In this document: piece after piece, positions 16,741 through 22,452 of the stretch
Position numbering within the stretch: position 1 is the stretch's first letter
How the letters are laid out: every line of letters starts with the position of its first letter
DNA from: a virus
Reading direction: 5' to 3' (one strand)
IMG/VR virus record: IMGVR_UViG_3300049433_000130
Location: 1 to 36,386 of that record
DNA: 36,386 nucleotides
The notes under the pieces: model-generated
Database searches by the model: none
What the model was told of the DNA's origin: nothing
Seen by the model: the letters and a program-made list of their open reading frames with translations, nothing else
Position numbers and translations under genes: made by a program

Positions 16741-16772
16741 ACCTCTCGTATCGACACGGAGCAGCGAAAGCG

Positions 16773-17117
16773 CTAGGCTTTCGGGCGGTTCTGCCTCTTC
16801 TTGCGAGCCGTCGGCTTCAGCTCGGCTTCGGCGGCGCATTCTCCGGGATCGGTATGGGCGGATAGTTCGGCGGCAGGCGGATGATCGTCGGGCCGATTGC
16901 GCTCATGTGCAGATTCCTCATACGGCATAAACTCGCGGGCGCGATCCGTCAATACGGCGACACCGCCTCGGGTACTGTATCCATTCTGAGGCTGCTTAAA
17001 GCGTACCGCAGCGTCGAAGCCTCCCGAGGAACGAACGACCTCAAAACCCCGATCGGCGATTGCCGCCGCGACGTACGCCTCGTCGGGGACCTCGGACTCG
17101 CTCAAGAGCCGCGTCAA
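16773..17117 (-). CDS. Unknown leader-region protein
   Basis: The protein has 114 residues, with ATGA overlap at the start. The N-terminal 65 residues look folded (SEVPDEAYVAAAIADRGFEVVRSSGGFDAAVRFKQ). The rest is charged, Pro-rich and basic at the end (KPTARKKRQNRPKA). No known domain is visible. It may be an early-late regulator or DNA-binding accessory by composition only. Confidence 0.5.
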   Translation of the reverse strand: MTRLLSESEVPDEAYVAAAIADRGFEVVRSSGGFDAAVRFKQPQNGYSTRGGVAVLTDRAREFMPYEESAHERNRPDDHPPAAELSAHTDPGECAAEAELKPTARKKRQNRPKA

Positions 17118-17539
17118 GAGGCTTCCGCCTCTTGCGCCTTGGACGGCGACGCGACGAATGCGTACAGCCGCGCGAATGCCACCTCAAGCTGCACCGCAAC
17201 CTCGGCGGCGACCTCCTCGCGAATCACGTCCCGGAAGCGGATCGCAGCCGTCGCTTCCTCGGGCTTCGCCTGCCCTAACTCGCGCCACGCCTCGCGGCAG
17301 CGCTCCGTGCCGCAGGGGTAGTCTCCGGTGAGGTGTATCTGCTCGCGTTCCCGCTTCCGCGACCGATCAATCTCGGCCCACAAGGCGCTTCGCTCCCCGA
17401 CCCATCCCGCAGCGTCCTTGATCCGCGCTTCGAGGTTGTCGAGCAGGCAGTCGATCTCGCGCCATTGAGGGCGACCGCTTCGCTCATCGCGGATCGACGC
17501 GATCAGCGCTAGGCACGCTTCATCGGACTCGCGGTTCAT
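17114..17539 (-). CDS. Unknown protein, helical
   Basis: The protein has 141 residues. The start was set at MNRESDEACL because GGAAGG lies 7 nt upstream; longer in-frame options lack a ribosome site. It contains a charged helix (ERSALWAEIDRSRKREREQI), a C-x5-C segment (YPCGTERCREAW) and a second helical half (DVIREEVAAEVAVQLEVAFARLYAFV). It is part of the ATGA-linked leader gene string. The function is unknown. Confidence 0.55.
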   Translation of the reverse strand: MNRESDEACLALIASIRDERSGRPQWREIDCLLDNLEARIKDAAGWVGERSALWAEIDRSRKREREQIHLTGDYPCGTERCREAWRELGQAKPEEATAAIRFRDVIREEVAAEVAVQLEVAFARLYAFVASPSKAQEAEAS

Positions 17540-17612
17540 GTACCAACCTTCCATAGCGACCAAGCCGGTACCGCCCATCGCGCCGATGACTCCGTGCCTA
17601 CGCGCGTATCCA

Positions 17613-17640
17613 CGGTCGGGAGGACTCGAACCTCTACCGG
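17613..17640 (-). other. tRNA T-arm-like fragment (no complete tRNA)
   Basis: The minus strand reads AGAGG-TTCGAGT-CCTCC, a canonical TTCRANY T-loop with a near-perfect stem. It sits inside CGGT/ACCG outer pairing like a T-arm plus acceptor minihelix. Modelling a 76-nt or a long-arm tRNA fails, because no 5' acceptor strand complementary to the 3' side exists at the expected distance. It could be a tRNA remnant, a former attachment core copied from a tRNA 3' end, or chance. It lies in the 200-bp gene-poor gap 17540-17735. Confidence 0.35.
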
Positions 17641-17735
17641 CCCTATTAGCTTCGCCAATGCAAGCCTCGGCACATTGCGCGGCGGCTTATGAAAGATTCG
17701 GGAGGCGGGCAGGACGCGAGGCTTGAGCTAGACGG

Positions 17736-17930
17736 CTACGAGTTCCGGCGCTTGCGGAACTCCTTCGTCAGACGACGAAGCTCTGCCACCGCTTCGCGAC
17801 GAGCGGTCAACCACGGGCTCAAGCCCGGCGTCGCTGGAAAAAGATCGAACAGCCGAATCGTGTTGACAATCGTCCGCTCCTCCACGTCAAGGTAGTCATC
17901 GAGTATCTGGTCGCGCTCCTCCAACGTCAA
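17736..17930 (-). CDS. Small charged helical protein
   Basis: It has 64 residues, with ATGA overlap at the start. The sequence MTLEERDQILDDYLDVEERTIVNTIRLFDLFPAT... is mostly amphipathic helix with a basic end (LRRLTKEFRKRRNS). No family is recognised. It is the second gene of the leftward block. Confidence 0.55.
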   Translation of the reverse strand: MTLEERDQILDDYLDVEERTIVNTIRLFDLFPATPGLSPWLTARREAVAELRRLTKEFRKRRNS

Positions 17931-18124
17931 GAGGCTTTCGCCTCTAGCGTCACATCGAGCACAAGCGACGCGAGAATCGCACGCATGCTCTCCGGCGTCA
18001 TGTTCGAAATCACCGACCCTTCCTCGCCCGCTGCGGCATAGTACAGCAAAAACCCAACGCCCGAAGGAAAGTGCCCCTGGAGCAATCGCGCAAGCGACTT
18101 CTCCAGCTCTGCCCCTAAGTCCAT
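17927..18124 (-). CDS. First small gene of the leftward late block
   Basis: It has 65 residues from the ATG of MDLGAELEKSL. A GTG at 18187 in the same frame would add 21 residues but has no ribosome site. The protein is helical with a hydrophobic middle (FPSGVGFLLYYAAAG). It is coupled to the next gene by ATGA. Upstream, a weak minus-10-like TAAAAT (18207-18212, minus strand) may be the late promoter. The function is unknown. Confidence 0.5.
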   Translation of the reverse strand: MDLGAELEKSLARLLQGHFPSGVGFLLYYAAAGEEGSVISNMTPESMRAILASLVLDVTLEAKAS

Positions 18125-18189
18125 ACCATAAGTCTTTCGTCTCTCTTCATAGGAAATACTCGCCTTTTCGTCGAACGTCCTAAGCACAA

Positions 18190-18720
18190 AATAAATTTGG
18201 AAAGCAATTTTAGCCCGAGGTCATATCTCTATCTGTGGCCGCTGATGGGGCCGACCCGTGCGAGCGTGCGTGTGGGTACAGGCCCGCCTGCGTGCTCGCG
18301 TGCGTGCGCGCGTAAGCATACGTGTGCTGCGAGCTACCCGTGCGTGTCGCATCTTGGTGCGTAGGTGAGCAGGGGTGTGTGTCGTGTGCGCGCTGCTTGA
18401 TGCAGGGGTATCACCCTCGCCTCGCGCTTGATTCCATCCGCGCTCGCGGGTGCGCGCCTAGCGCATCGGGCGCGTGTCTTGCGTTCGGTCGCCTTCCGCG
18501 CGTCGCCCGCCTAGGGGCGGTCGTCGCTTGCGTTTCCGCGCGACGTTCGCGTTACGTTGCGTGCGCTCGCAGAAGCATGTTTGCGGTTCGACGCGGGCGG
18601 GGGCGTTATCCTATCGCGCGTGTGTAAAGATTTCCTCGTGCGCGTCGTGTGTGAGCGCGGGCGCATACATTTTTCGCGCAAAAAGCGATGCGCCGCGCGA
18701 TTCTACCATGCCCGGCAGAG
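18190..18720. other. Divergent gene-free region with alternating purine-pyrimidine bias
   Basis: About 530 bp lie between the leftward late block and the rightward early block. Open frames here are by-products of high GC and have unnatural R/C/S-rich composition. The plus strand is full of GTG/GCG/CGTG words (CGTGCGTG at several places in 18250-18350), alternating purine-pyrimidine over long stretches. A short hairpin, TTTTTCGCGCAAAAA, sits near 18670-18684. It is the expected place for divergent promoters or replication control, but no clear promoter could be picked out. Confidence 0.5.
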
Positions 18721-18771
18721 TATGCGTCAAGGGCCATAAGACTCATTGACGAGTCGGTGGCAGCATGAGAA

Positions 18772-18871
18772 GATAGTAACACGGCAGCCAGACAAACGGC
18801 AGCCAAGAAACACCGGGTCGAAAGACCCATCGACACAAGCCTGCCGAAGCGATACGATAGTAACACGGCAG
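18772..18871 (+). repeat. 16-bp direct repeat pair before the first early gene
   Basis: GATAGTAACACGGCAG occurs at 18772-18787 and again at 18856-18871, 84 bp apart. The second copy lies in a hairpin with an 8-bp perfect stem, GCCTGCCG (18839-18846) / CGGCAGGC (18866-18873). Upstream are hairpins GACTC/GAGTC (near 18740) and GGGTC-GAAA-GACCC (near 18825). The layout suggests a regulatory leader for the early transcript. Confidence 0.6.
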
Positions 18872-18891
18872 GCAAAACGAAAGGCAAGGCA

Positions 18892-19080
18892 ATGACATCG
18901 AACTCAATAGATTGCGCCTATTGCGACAAGAAAGCGGCTTACGTCGTCGTCACCGCACAGGACCCATCCTATTGGCCAGAACGTCTCCTCGGAAAAAGCT
19001 TTCGAGTTGACATCCGCAAGAATTCTCCCCCAGAAATCCCTGTCTCAAAATTATGCACTAGACATAAAGACCGCGACTAG
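18892..19080 (+). CDS. Small cysteine-rich early protein (62 aa)
   Basis: It starts MTSNSIDCAYCDKKAAYVVV and has C-x2-C near residue 8 and a late C-x2-H-type pair (KLCTRHKD), so a zinc ribbon is possible. The leader AAAGGCAAGGCA before the ATG is nearly identical to the leader at 19598-19609. The stop codon TAG is also part of the hammerhead helix II strand that follows. It is the first gene of the rightward block; the function is unknown. Confidence 0.65.
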   Translation: MTSNSIDCAYCDKKAAYVVVTAQDPSYWPERLLGKSFRVDIRKNSPPEIPVSKLCTRHKDRD

Positions 19081-19133
19081 GCCGAAACTGCCGCAAGGCA
19101 GTCCATCCGTGATACGGATGCTGATGAGGCATA
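19078..19133 (+). ncRNA. Type II hammerhead ribozyme with complete core
   Basis: All core elements are present in type II order. Helix II strand TAGGCC is followed by GAAA (19084-19087). Helix III is CTGCC-GCAA-GGCAG, with A19087 pairing T19102. C19103 is residue 17 of the GUC cleavage site. Helix I is CATCCG-TGATA-CGGATG, and the core CTGATGA is at 19121-19127. Then GGC pairs back to GCC, with two more pairs after a G/A mismatch. Predicted self-cleavage is between 19103 and 19104, in the spacer between two small early genes. Confidence 0.88.
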
Positions 19134-19170
19134 TCTCAAAAGACAAGCATACAACGAAAGAGAGTAACAA

Positions 19171-19332
19171 ATGGGCTATATGATACATAATCACCTTACT
19201 GGAGACTTCTTGGATACCAGAAGGTATGTAACCGAAAAAGAAGCGGCAGCGGCACTGAAGTTAGCGCTGAAAACAGATATGTATAAGTACTCTTCTAGTT
19301 GGGTCGTTAAGAAGTTAATGCCAAGACGCTGA
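19171..19332 (+). CDS. Small early protein (53 aa) between two ribozymes
   Basis: It starts MGYMIHNHLTGDF and ends VVKKLMPRR, preceded by GAAAGAGAG 6 nt upstream. It contains a helical stretch TEKEAAAALKLALKTDMYKY and a basic C-terminus. Cleavage by the flanking hammerheads would release an RNA of about 259 nt carrying only this gene. No family is recognised. Confidence 0.6.
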   Translation: MGYMIHNHLTGDFLDTRRYVTEKEAAAALKLALKTDMYKYSSSWVVKKLMPRR

Positions 19333-19338
19333 AACAAA

Positions 19339-19390
19339 GGTCGAAACGGCGTTCGCGCCGTCGTAGCGTAATGCGCTGCATGATTAGACC
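19339..19390 (+). ncRNA. Second type II hammerhead with A3-U8 core pair
   Basis: The fold matches the first ribozyme. Helix II GGTC (19339-19342) pairs with GACC (19387-19390). GAAA is at 19343-19346. Helix III is CGGCG-TTCG-CGCCG, with A19346 pairing T19361. C19362 is residue 17. Helix I is GTAGCG-TAATG-CGCTGC. The seven-base core reads ATGATTA instead of CTGATGA. Both changed bases, C3 to A and G8 to U, are partners in the core pair, so base pairing is kept. Activity cannot be judged from sequence. Confidence 0.72.
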
Positions 19391-19407
19391 GCCAAGAAAG
19401 GCACGCA

Positions 19408-19626
19408 ATGAGAAACGAAACTCTCGAAGACCCTGAGATTGTACGCTGGACATACGAATCAATCGACCCGTCCGACCTTCTTTGCAAGGTATGCGAGAAG
19501 ACAGAAGCGACTCATTCCTACGTCGAAGTAAACGAATACTGCGGAGAATATATCGATGAACATGTGATGGTCTGCAAGCCTTGCTTAGACCGCCAAGAAA
19601 GGCAAGGCAATGATGACCAACGCTGA
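19408..19626 (+). CDS. Small zinc-binding-type early protein (72 aa)
   Basis: It starts MRNETLEDPEIVRWTYE. It has C-x2-C (LLCKVC), a lone C in NEYCGEY, and C-x2-C (MVCKPC), a treble-clef or zinc-ribbon spacing. The leader AAGAAAGGCACGCA repeats the pattern used by the neighbours. It overlaps the next gene by 17 bp. The function is unknown. Confidence 0.65.
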   Translation: MRNETLEDPEIVRWTYESIDPSDLLCKVCEKTEATHSYVEVNEYCGEYIDEHVMVCKPCLDRQERQGNDDQR

Positions 19627-19759
19627 AAAGTTAGCAAGGAATCTGAATACCGGCAAGGATACCGTAGCGAGAATTATGGGACGCTACACAACTGCGCAAC
19701 TAATAGAAGACGAACGCTTCATACGCATACGATTCCTGAACTGGAAACTAACTTTGTAA
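19610..19759 (+). CDS. Small basic early protein (49 aa)
   Basis: It starts MMTNAEKLARNLNTGKDTVARIMGRYTT. The segment KLARNLNTGKDTVARIMGRY is compatible with a helix-turn-helix-like unit, and the protein ends FLNWKLTL. A strong leader, AAAGGCAAGGCA, precedes the ATG. A DNA-binding role is only a guess from the helix pattern and charge. Confidence 0.55.
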   Translation: MMTNAEKLARNLNTGKDTVARIMGRYTTAQLIEDERFIRIRFLNWKLTL

Positions 19760-19760
19760 T

Positions 19761-19800
19761 GATGAGGTTATGCCGCATCTGATGAGACCTACTCGAAAGG
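19761..19800 (+). other. Partial hammerhead-like element
   Basis: CTGATGA (19779-19785) is preceded by a hairpin ATGAGG-TTATG-CCGCAT (one A/G mismatch) and followed after nine bases by GAAA (19795-19798), as in a hammerhead. The residue before helix I is G (19761), which is not allowed at the cleavage site, and no helix III partner is visible. It is best seen as a decayed or chance third copy in the spacer between two early genes. Confidence 0.35.
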
Positions 19801-19810
19801 ACGGAAGACA

Positions 19811-20200
19811 ATGAGCGAATACGTGACACCAGATCACGACGCAGCCGGCAGTGGAGGAATGATGATCCGCATCATGTCTAAATCGCATCCCGACCTGGCG
19901 GAATCACTCGGAGGCGGAGGCAAGATTTGCGTCGACGCCGAGTATCCAGCCACCCCGAAGAACCTCATCCGCGCAACGAATGAGCTTGTGAGCCTGATTC
20001 ACATCAGAAAGAATTCGCTCGGGAACATCGGATGCGGGCAATCATGGATATCCATCGGAAACAAGACGTTCGAGTGCCATATGCTTCAGTTCGAGCTATT
20101 CGATAGCTACGCTCCCGATGGAGCAATCTCTCCTACGCAAAGGGCGCATAAGATTCTATCCGGCGTGTGGCAGACCGCTTCGAAACGGCCCTCCGTTTGA
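19811..20200 (+). CDS. Unknown early protein (129 aa)
   Basis: It starts MSEYVTPDHDAAGSGGMMIRIM, with AAGGACGGAAGACA upstream as ribosome site. The middle looks folded with strands (NKTFECHMLQFELFDSY). Base composition is less GC-rich than the following genes. The C-terminus runs 34 bp into the next gene. No domain is recognised. Confidence 0.6.
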   Translation: MSEYVTPDHDAAGSGGMMIRIMSKSHPDLAESLGGGGKICVDAEYPATPKNLIRATNELVSLIHIRKNSLGNIGCGQSWISIGNKTFECHMLQFELFDSYAPDGAISPTQRAHKILSGVWQTASKRPSV

Positions 20201-20409
20201 ACGCGCACCGCCGACCGAAGAGACTCTGCGCGCCAACCGCCGCAGAAAAAGTCCGTGCATGGCGCGAGGCCAACGTGGCGGATGGGCTCTGTCGGCAAGG
20301 CAAGGCGCATGCGCTGCCCTCCTGCGGTAAGCTCTGCGCGGCCTGTGCGGAGCGCCGGAACGTCCTGCGCCGCGCGCGGACTGCTCGTTTGAAAGGCGAT
20401 GCCGCCTAG
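20167..20409 (+). CDS. Small protein with one C-x5-H-x8-C-x2-C module
   Basis: It has 80 residues from GTG, overlapping the upstream gene; a shorter start at GTG 20275 would leave 44 residues including the module. The segment DGLCRQGKAHALPSCGKLCAAC matches the CCHC pattern shared with the next gene and with a minus-strand gene at 22216. A basic helix follows (ERRNVLRRARTARLK). The module probably binds one zinc ion; the partner is unknown. This frame was preferred over a competing one because the module is conserved. Confidence 0.55.
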   Translation: MADRFETALRLNAHRRPKRLCAPTAAEKVRAWREANVADGLCRQGKAHALPSCGKLCAACAERRNVLRRARTARLKGDAA

Positions 20410-20427
20410 CCTGCCGATCCTTTCGGC

Positions 20428-20961
20428 ATGCGGAGCGAACCTCTCGAATCCTACAACGCTCGCCGGGAGCGATACCGTGCGGCCGGTATCTGCACGAAGG
20501 GGCGCAGGCATGGCCCTGCCGTCAAATACGACCTCTGCGAGCCCTGCGCGACCGCGTACCTCGCTACGCAACGCAAGCTCTACGAACGACGCAAGGTAAG
20601 CGGGTTCTGTACCTCGTCGGCGTCGCATGGACGGGCAACGCACGGTCGGCTCTGCGACGTGTGCTTCGCGAAGCGAAGCGCGGAAGACAGGGCGCGACCG
20701 CCGCGCGTACGACGCGCGAAGCCGACGTGCGCATTCGGCGCATCACATGGCCCCGCCGTAGACGGCGCGTGGTGCAAGGAATGTGTCGCGCGCCGAACTC
20801 GCGCTGCCGCACGGATCGCAGCGCGAAACACGCCCGCGAAACAACCGGTTCCGCCGAAAACACAACCCGAGCGGCATAAGGAAACCGTTCGCGAGCGTAT
20901 TGAGCGCGGCGGAAACTTTGACTCGGGTAACGTGTGGGAGGCGTTGTGGCACAGAATGTGA
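20428..20961 (+). CDS. Protein with three C-x5-H-x8-C-x2-C zinc-type modules
   Basis: The protein has 177 residues. Modules lie at about residues 21-39 (ICTKGRRHGPAV...C-x2-C), 57-75 (FCTSSASHGRAT...C-x2-C) and 91-109 (TCAFGASHGPAV...C-x2-C). All have identical spacing and the core HGxAxxGxxC. They are separated by basic helical linkers of about 17 residues. The C-terminus is VWEALWHRM, similar to the end of the minus-strand single-module protein (FWAALRDLW). Tandem modules with basic linkers suggest nucleic acid binding; the exact family is not recognised. Confidence 0.65.
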   Translation: MRSEPLESYNARRERYRAAGICTKGRRHGPAVKYDLCEPCATAYLATQRKLYERRKVSGFCTSSASHGRATHGRLCDVCFAKRSAEDRARPPRVRRAKPTCAFGASHGPAVDGAWCKECVARRTRAAARIAARNTPAKQPVPPKTQPERHKETVRERIERGGNFDSGNVWEALWHRM

Positions 20962-20963
20962 GG

Positions 20964-21025
20964 CGAATGTTACGACACAATGAGCCCCTTAGCCTCACGA
21001 ATGTTACGACCCGACCGACTATAAT
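20964..21025 (+). promoter_or_regulatory. Early promoter with doubled CGAATGTTACGAC element
   Basis: The 13-bp word CGAATGTTACGAC occurs at 20964-20976 and 20998-21010, 34 bp apart. A perfect minus-10 box, TATAAT, is at 21020-21025, so the second copy covers the minus-35 position. No normal TTGACA is present, which suggests an activator site, operator or phage-specific element. It lies 46 bp before the start of the next rightward gene. Further copies of the core ATGTTACGAC are at 26408-26420 and 28819-28831. Confidence 0.65.
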
Positions 21026-21071
21026 AGAGAGAGAACCCCAATAATCACAAGGCTTTTTAAAGAGGACGATC

Positions 21072-21278
21072 ATGAGCACTGCATCTGAGTATTTGCGTGG
21101 GACCTGTCGAGCGATAGAGCGCGAAGAACTGCTAGGGGAAAACGCATATTTGCGCGAGAGCCTCGACAAGATCACGACGGCGGTACAAAGCTGCCACGAG
21201 CTTATCGACGACATCGACATCTACGAGAGATACCCGAACGTCGTAACCGCGTTTGAGAAGATCGAGGCTCTGCTATGA
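21072..21278 (+). CDS. Small coiled-coil early protein (68 aa)
   Basis: It starts MSTASEYLRGTCRAIEREELLGENAYLRE, with GAGGA in the leader. Heptad-like helices run over most of the length and it ends NVVTAFEKIEALL. It overlaps the next gene by ATGA. It has the size and shape of a small dimeric regulator or chaperone, but no family is known. Confidence 0.65.
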   Translation: MSTASEYLRGTCRAIEREELLGENAYLRESLDKITTAVQSCHELIDDIDIYERYPNVVTAFEKIEALL

Positions 21279-21559
21279 TTCGCGGCTCGCTCTATACCGA
21301 ATCAGACGACCTCAAGAACGTCTGGCTCCGGCTCACAAGCGGAAAGTACGCATTGCCGGAGCCGTATCTTCTCCTCGACCTCAAAAGGACCGACTTAACC
21401 ATCTACCTTGCCCCGGAAGACCTACCACGGATTGCGGGCATGTTACGGCTCGCTGCCGAAAAAATCGAGGCTCTAATTCCCCAGAACGGCACCAATCATG
21501 AAGCGACCTTACAGCCAAACGTCGTCCTATTTCCGAGCGAAGTCGCAAGAGCGGCGTGA
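21275..21559 (+). CDS. Unknown early protein (94 aa)
   Basis: It starts MIRGSLYTESDDLKNVWLRLTSG in ATGA overlap. The sequence looks like an alpha/beta domain (KRTDLTIYLAPEDLPRIAGMLRLAAEKIEAL). It overlaps the following zinc-ribbon-type gene by 62 bp in another frame. The C-terminal 25 residues may be unstructured. The function is unknown. Confidence 0.6.
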   Translation: MIRGSLYTESDDLKNVWLRLTSGKYALPEPYLLLDLKRTDLTIYLAPEDLPRIAGMLRLAAEKIEALIPQNGTNHEATLQPNVVLFPSEVARAA

Positions 21560-21737
21560 AGCCGCCCGCGAGGCGGGTTTGTGTATCCTGTGCATGCGGC
21601 GTAGCGTAACGCCGGGTGTCCGGCCCGGTCCCGCGCAGCTCCCATTCAGCTCGTGCCGGAAATGCCGATCCGCCATGCGCGAGAAGATGGCGCAACGGCG
21701 AGCAATAAGAGCAAGAGAACTGTCAAGGAATCCTTGA
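21498..21737 (+). CDS. Small zinc-ribbon-type early protein (79 aa)
   Basis: It has C-x2-C (AGLCILCMRR) and a second C-x2-C (FSSCRKCRSAM) 20 residues later, with basic flanks. The lead-in REAGLC resembles that of the C-x5-H modules (AAGIC, AEAGVC), so it may be a four-cysteine relative. The stop codon lies inside the terminator stem. It is the last gene of the rightward block. Confidence 0.6.
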   Translation: MKRPYSQTSSYFRAKSQERREAAREAGLCILCMRRSVTPGVRPGPAQLPFSSCRKCRSAMREKMAQRRAIRARELSRNP

Positions 21738-21753
21738 CAGCTCTCTTGCTTTT
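21711..21753 (+). terminator. Intrinsic terminator of the early block
   Basis: Left arm GCAAGAGA-A-CTGTCAAGG and right arm CCTTGACAG-C-TCTCTTGC pair over 17 bp with one A/C mismatch and an AAT loop, then TTTT. It ends rightward transcription just before the convergent resolvase gene. On the other strand the downstream bases are not a T run, so leftward termination would be weaker. Confidence 0.88.
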
Positions 21754-21790
21754 CGATGTTGGATGGAAGCGAGGCGTGACGTGGCCTGCG

Positions 21791-22219
21791 CTACCAGGTC
21801 AATGTGACGTCTGCGCCCTCGTCTCCTTGCGCCACATAGACCTTCGAGATGAACCAGGTCGCAATGAGCCGGTCGTCCGCGATCACGCCGGAGCGCGTGA
21901 GCGAGTCGCCAAGGCTTCGGGCGAGCTTATCCGCGTCGGGCGCGGAGATGTGCGGGTCGCCGGGCGCAAGCGCCCTCTTGCCACGCGAGCGAGACTTCGG
22001 GATCGGGAAGCGCAGGACCGCCTTCACCGTGACGGGCGCTCGGATTGCCACCAGAGGTGGCTTCCAGGCCCGTAGAGCCGCATCGGCCACTTTCGCATAC
22101 CAAGACACCTTACGCTTCCGAGACGCGCTTGTACCGGCCTCAAGGTAGACTCCCGAGGCAATGCGCGAGCCGCTGCCCTTCGGCTGCGGGATGCCTGGCA
22201 CGAAGAAGGTCAGATTCAT
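21791..22219 (-). CDS. rusA: RusA-like Holliday junction resolvase
   Basis: It has 142 residues, the usual RusA size. The N-terminus MNLTFFVPGIPQPKGSGSR has the family's G-x-P-xPKxR-type start. The catalytic carboxylates are present in APDADKLARSLGDSL (D95, D97, with K98 and D105) and in GVIADDRLI (D115, D116). The enzyme cuts branched DNA made during replication or recombination before packaging. It is the last gene of the leftward replication block, coupled by ATGA. Confidence 0.88.
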   Translation of the reverse strand: MNLTFFVPGIPQPKGSGSRIASGVYLEAGTSASRKRKVSWYAKVADAALRAWKPPLVAIRAPVTVKAVLRFPIPKSRSRGKRALAPGDPHISAPDADKLARSLGDSLTRSGVIADDRLIATWFISKVYVAQGDEGADVTLTW

Positions 22220-22452
22220 CGGCCCATCCCGAGCTTACCGGCATACCACAGGTCGCGCAGCGCGGCCCAGAAGTCGCCGTTGACGTTGATCGAGACTGCC
22301 GCCTCGGGATTGAGTCGCCGCAGGCGGGAGAGTCTGGCTCGCGCACGGCAGGAGGCGCAGAGCCGCCCATGCGTCGCTGGGCCATGCGCCGAGGAGGTGA
22401 CGCAGACGCCTGCCTCGGCGCGCTGCTCTCGCGTCGCCCGCGTCAACGGCAT
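22216..22452 (-). CDS. Single-module C-x5-H-x8-C-x2-C protein (78 aa)
   Basis: The start ATG shares a base with the primase stop (TGATG). The module AGVCVTSSAHGPATHGRLCASC is almost identical to the second module of the plus-strand protein at 20428 (GFCTSSASHGRATHGRLC). The C-terminus NGDFWAALRDLWY also matches the end of that protein. It lies between primase and resolvase, so a link to replication or recombination is likely. Zinc binding is inferred from the spacing. Confidence 0.65.
   Translation of the reverse strand: MPLTRATREQRAEAGVCVTSSAHGPATHGRLCASCRARARLSRLRRLNPEAAVSINVNGDFWAALRDLWYAGKLGMGR

Noticed and set aside
17600-17700. Complete tRNA gene on the minus strand
   Set aside because: The T-arm is good, but no 5' acceptor strand or anticodon arm pairs at class I or class II distances.
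18322-18627. A 101-residue rightward gene in the divergent region
   Set aside because: It has no ribosome site, and the Cys/Arg/Ser-rich composition follows from alternating GC-rich DNA. Nothing in the sequence looks folded.
19761-19800. Third active hammerhead
   Set aside because: The cleavage position would be G, which is not allowed, and no helix III can be formed. It is kept only as a partial element.
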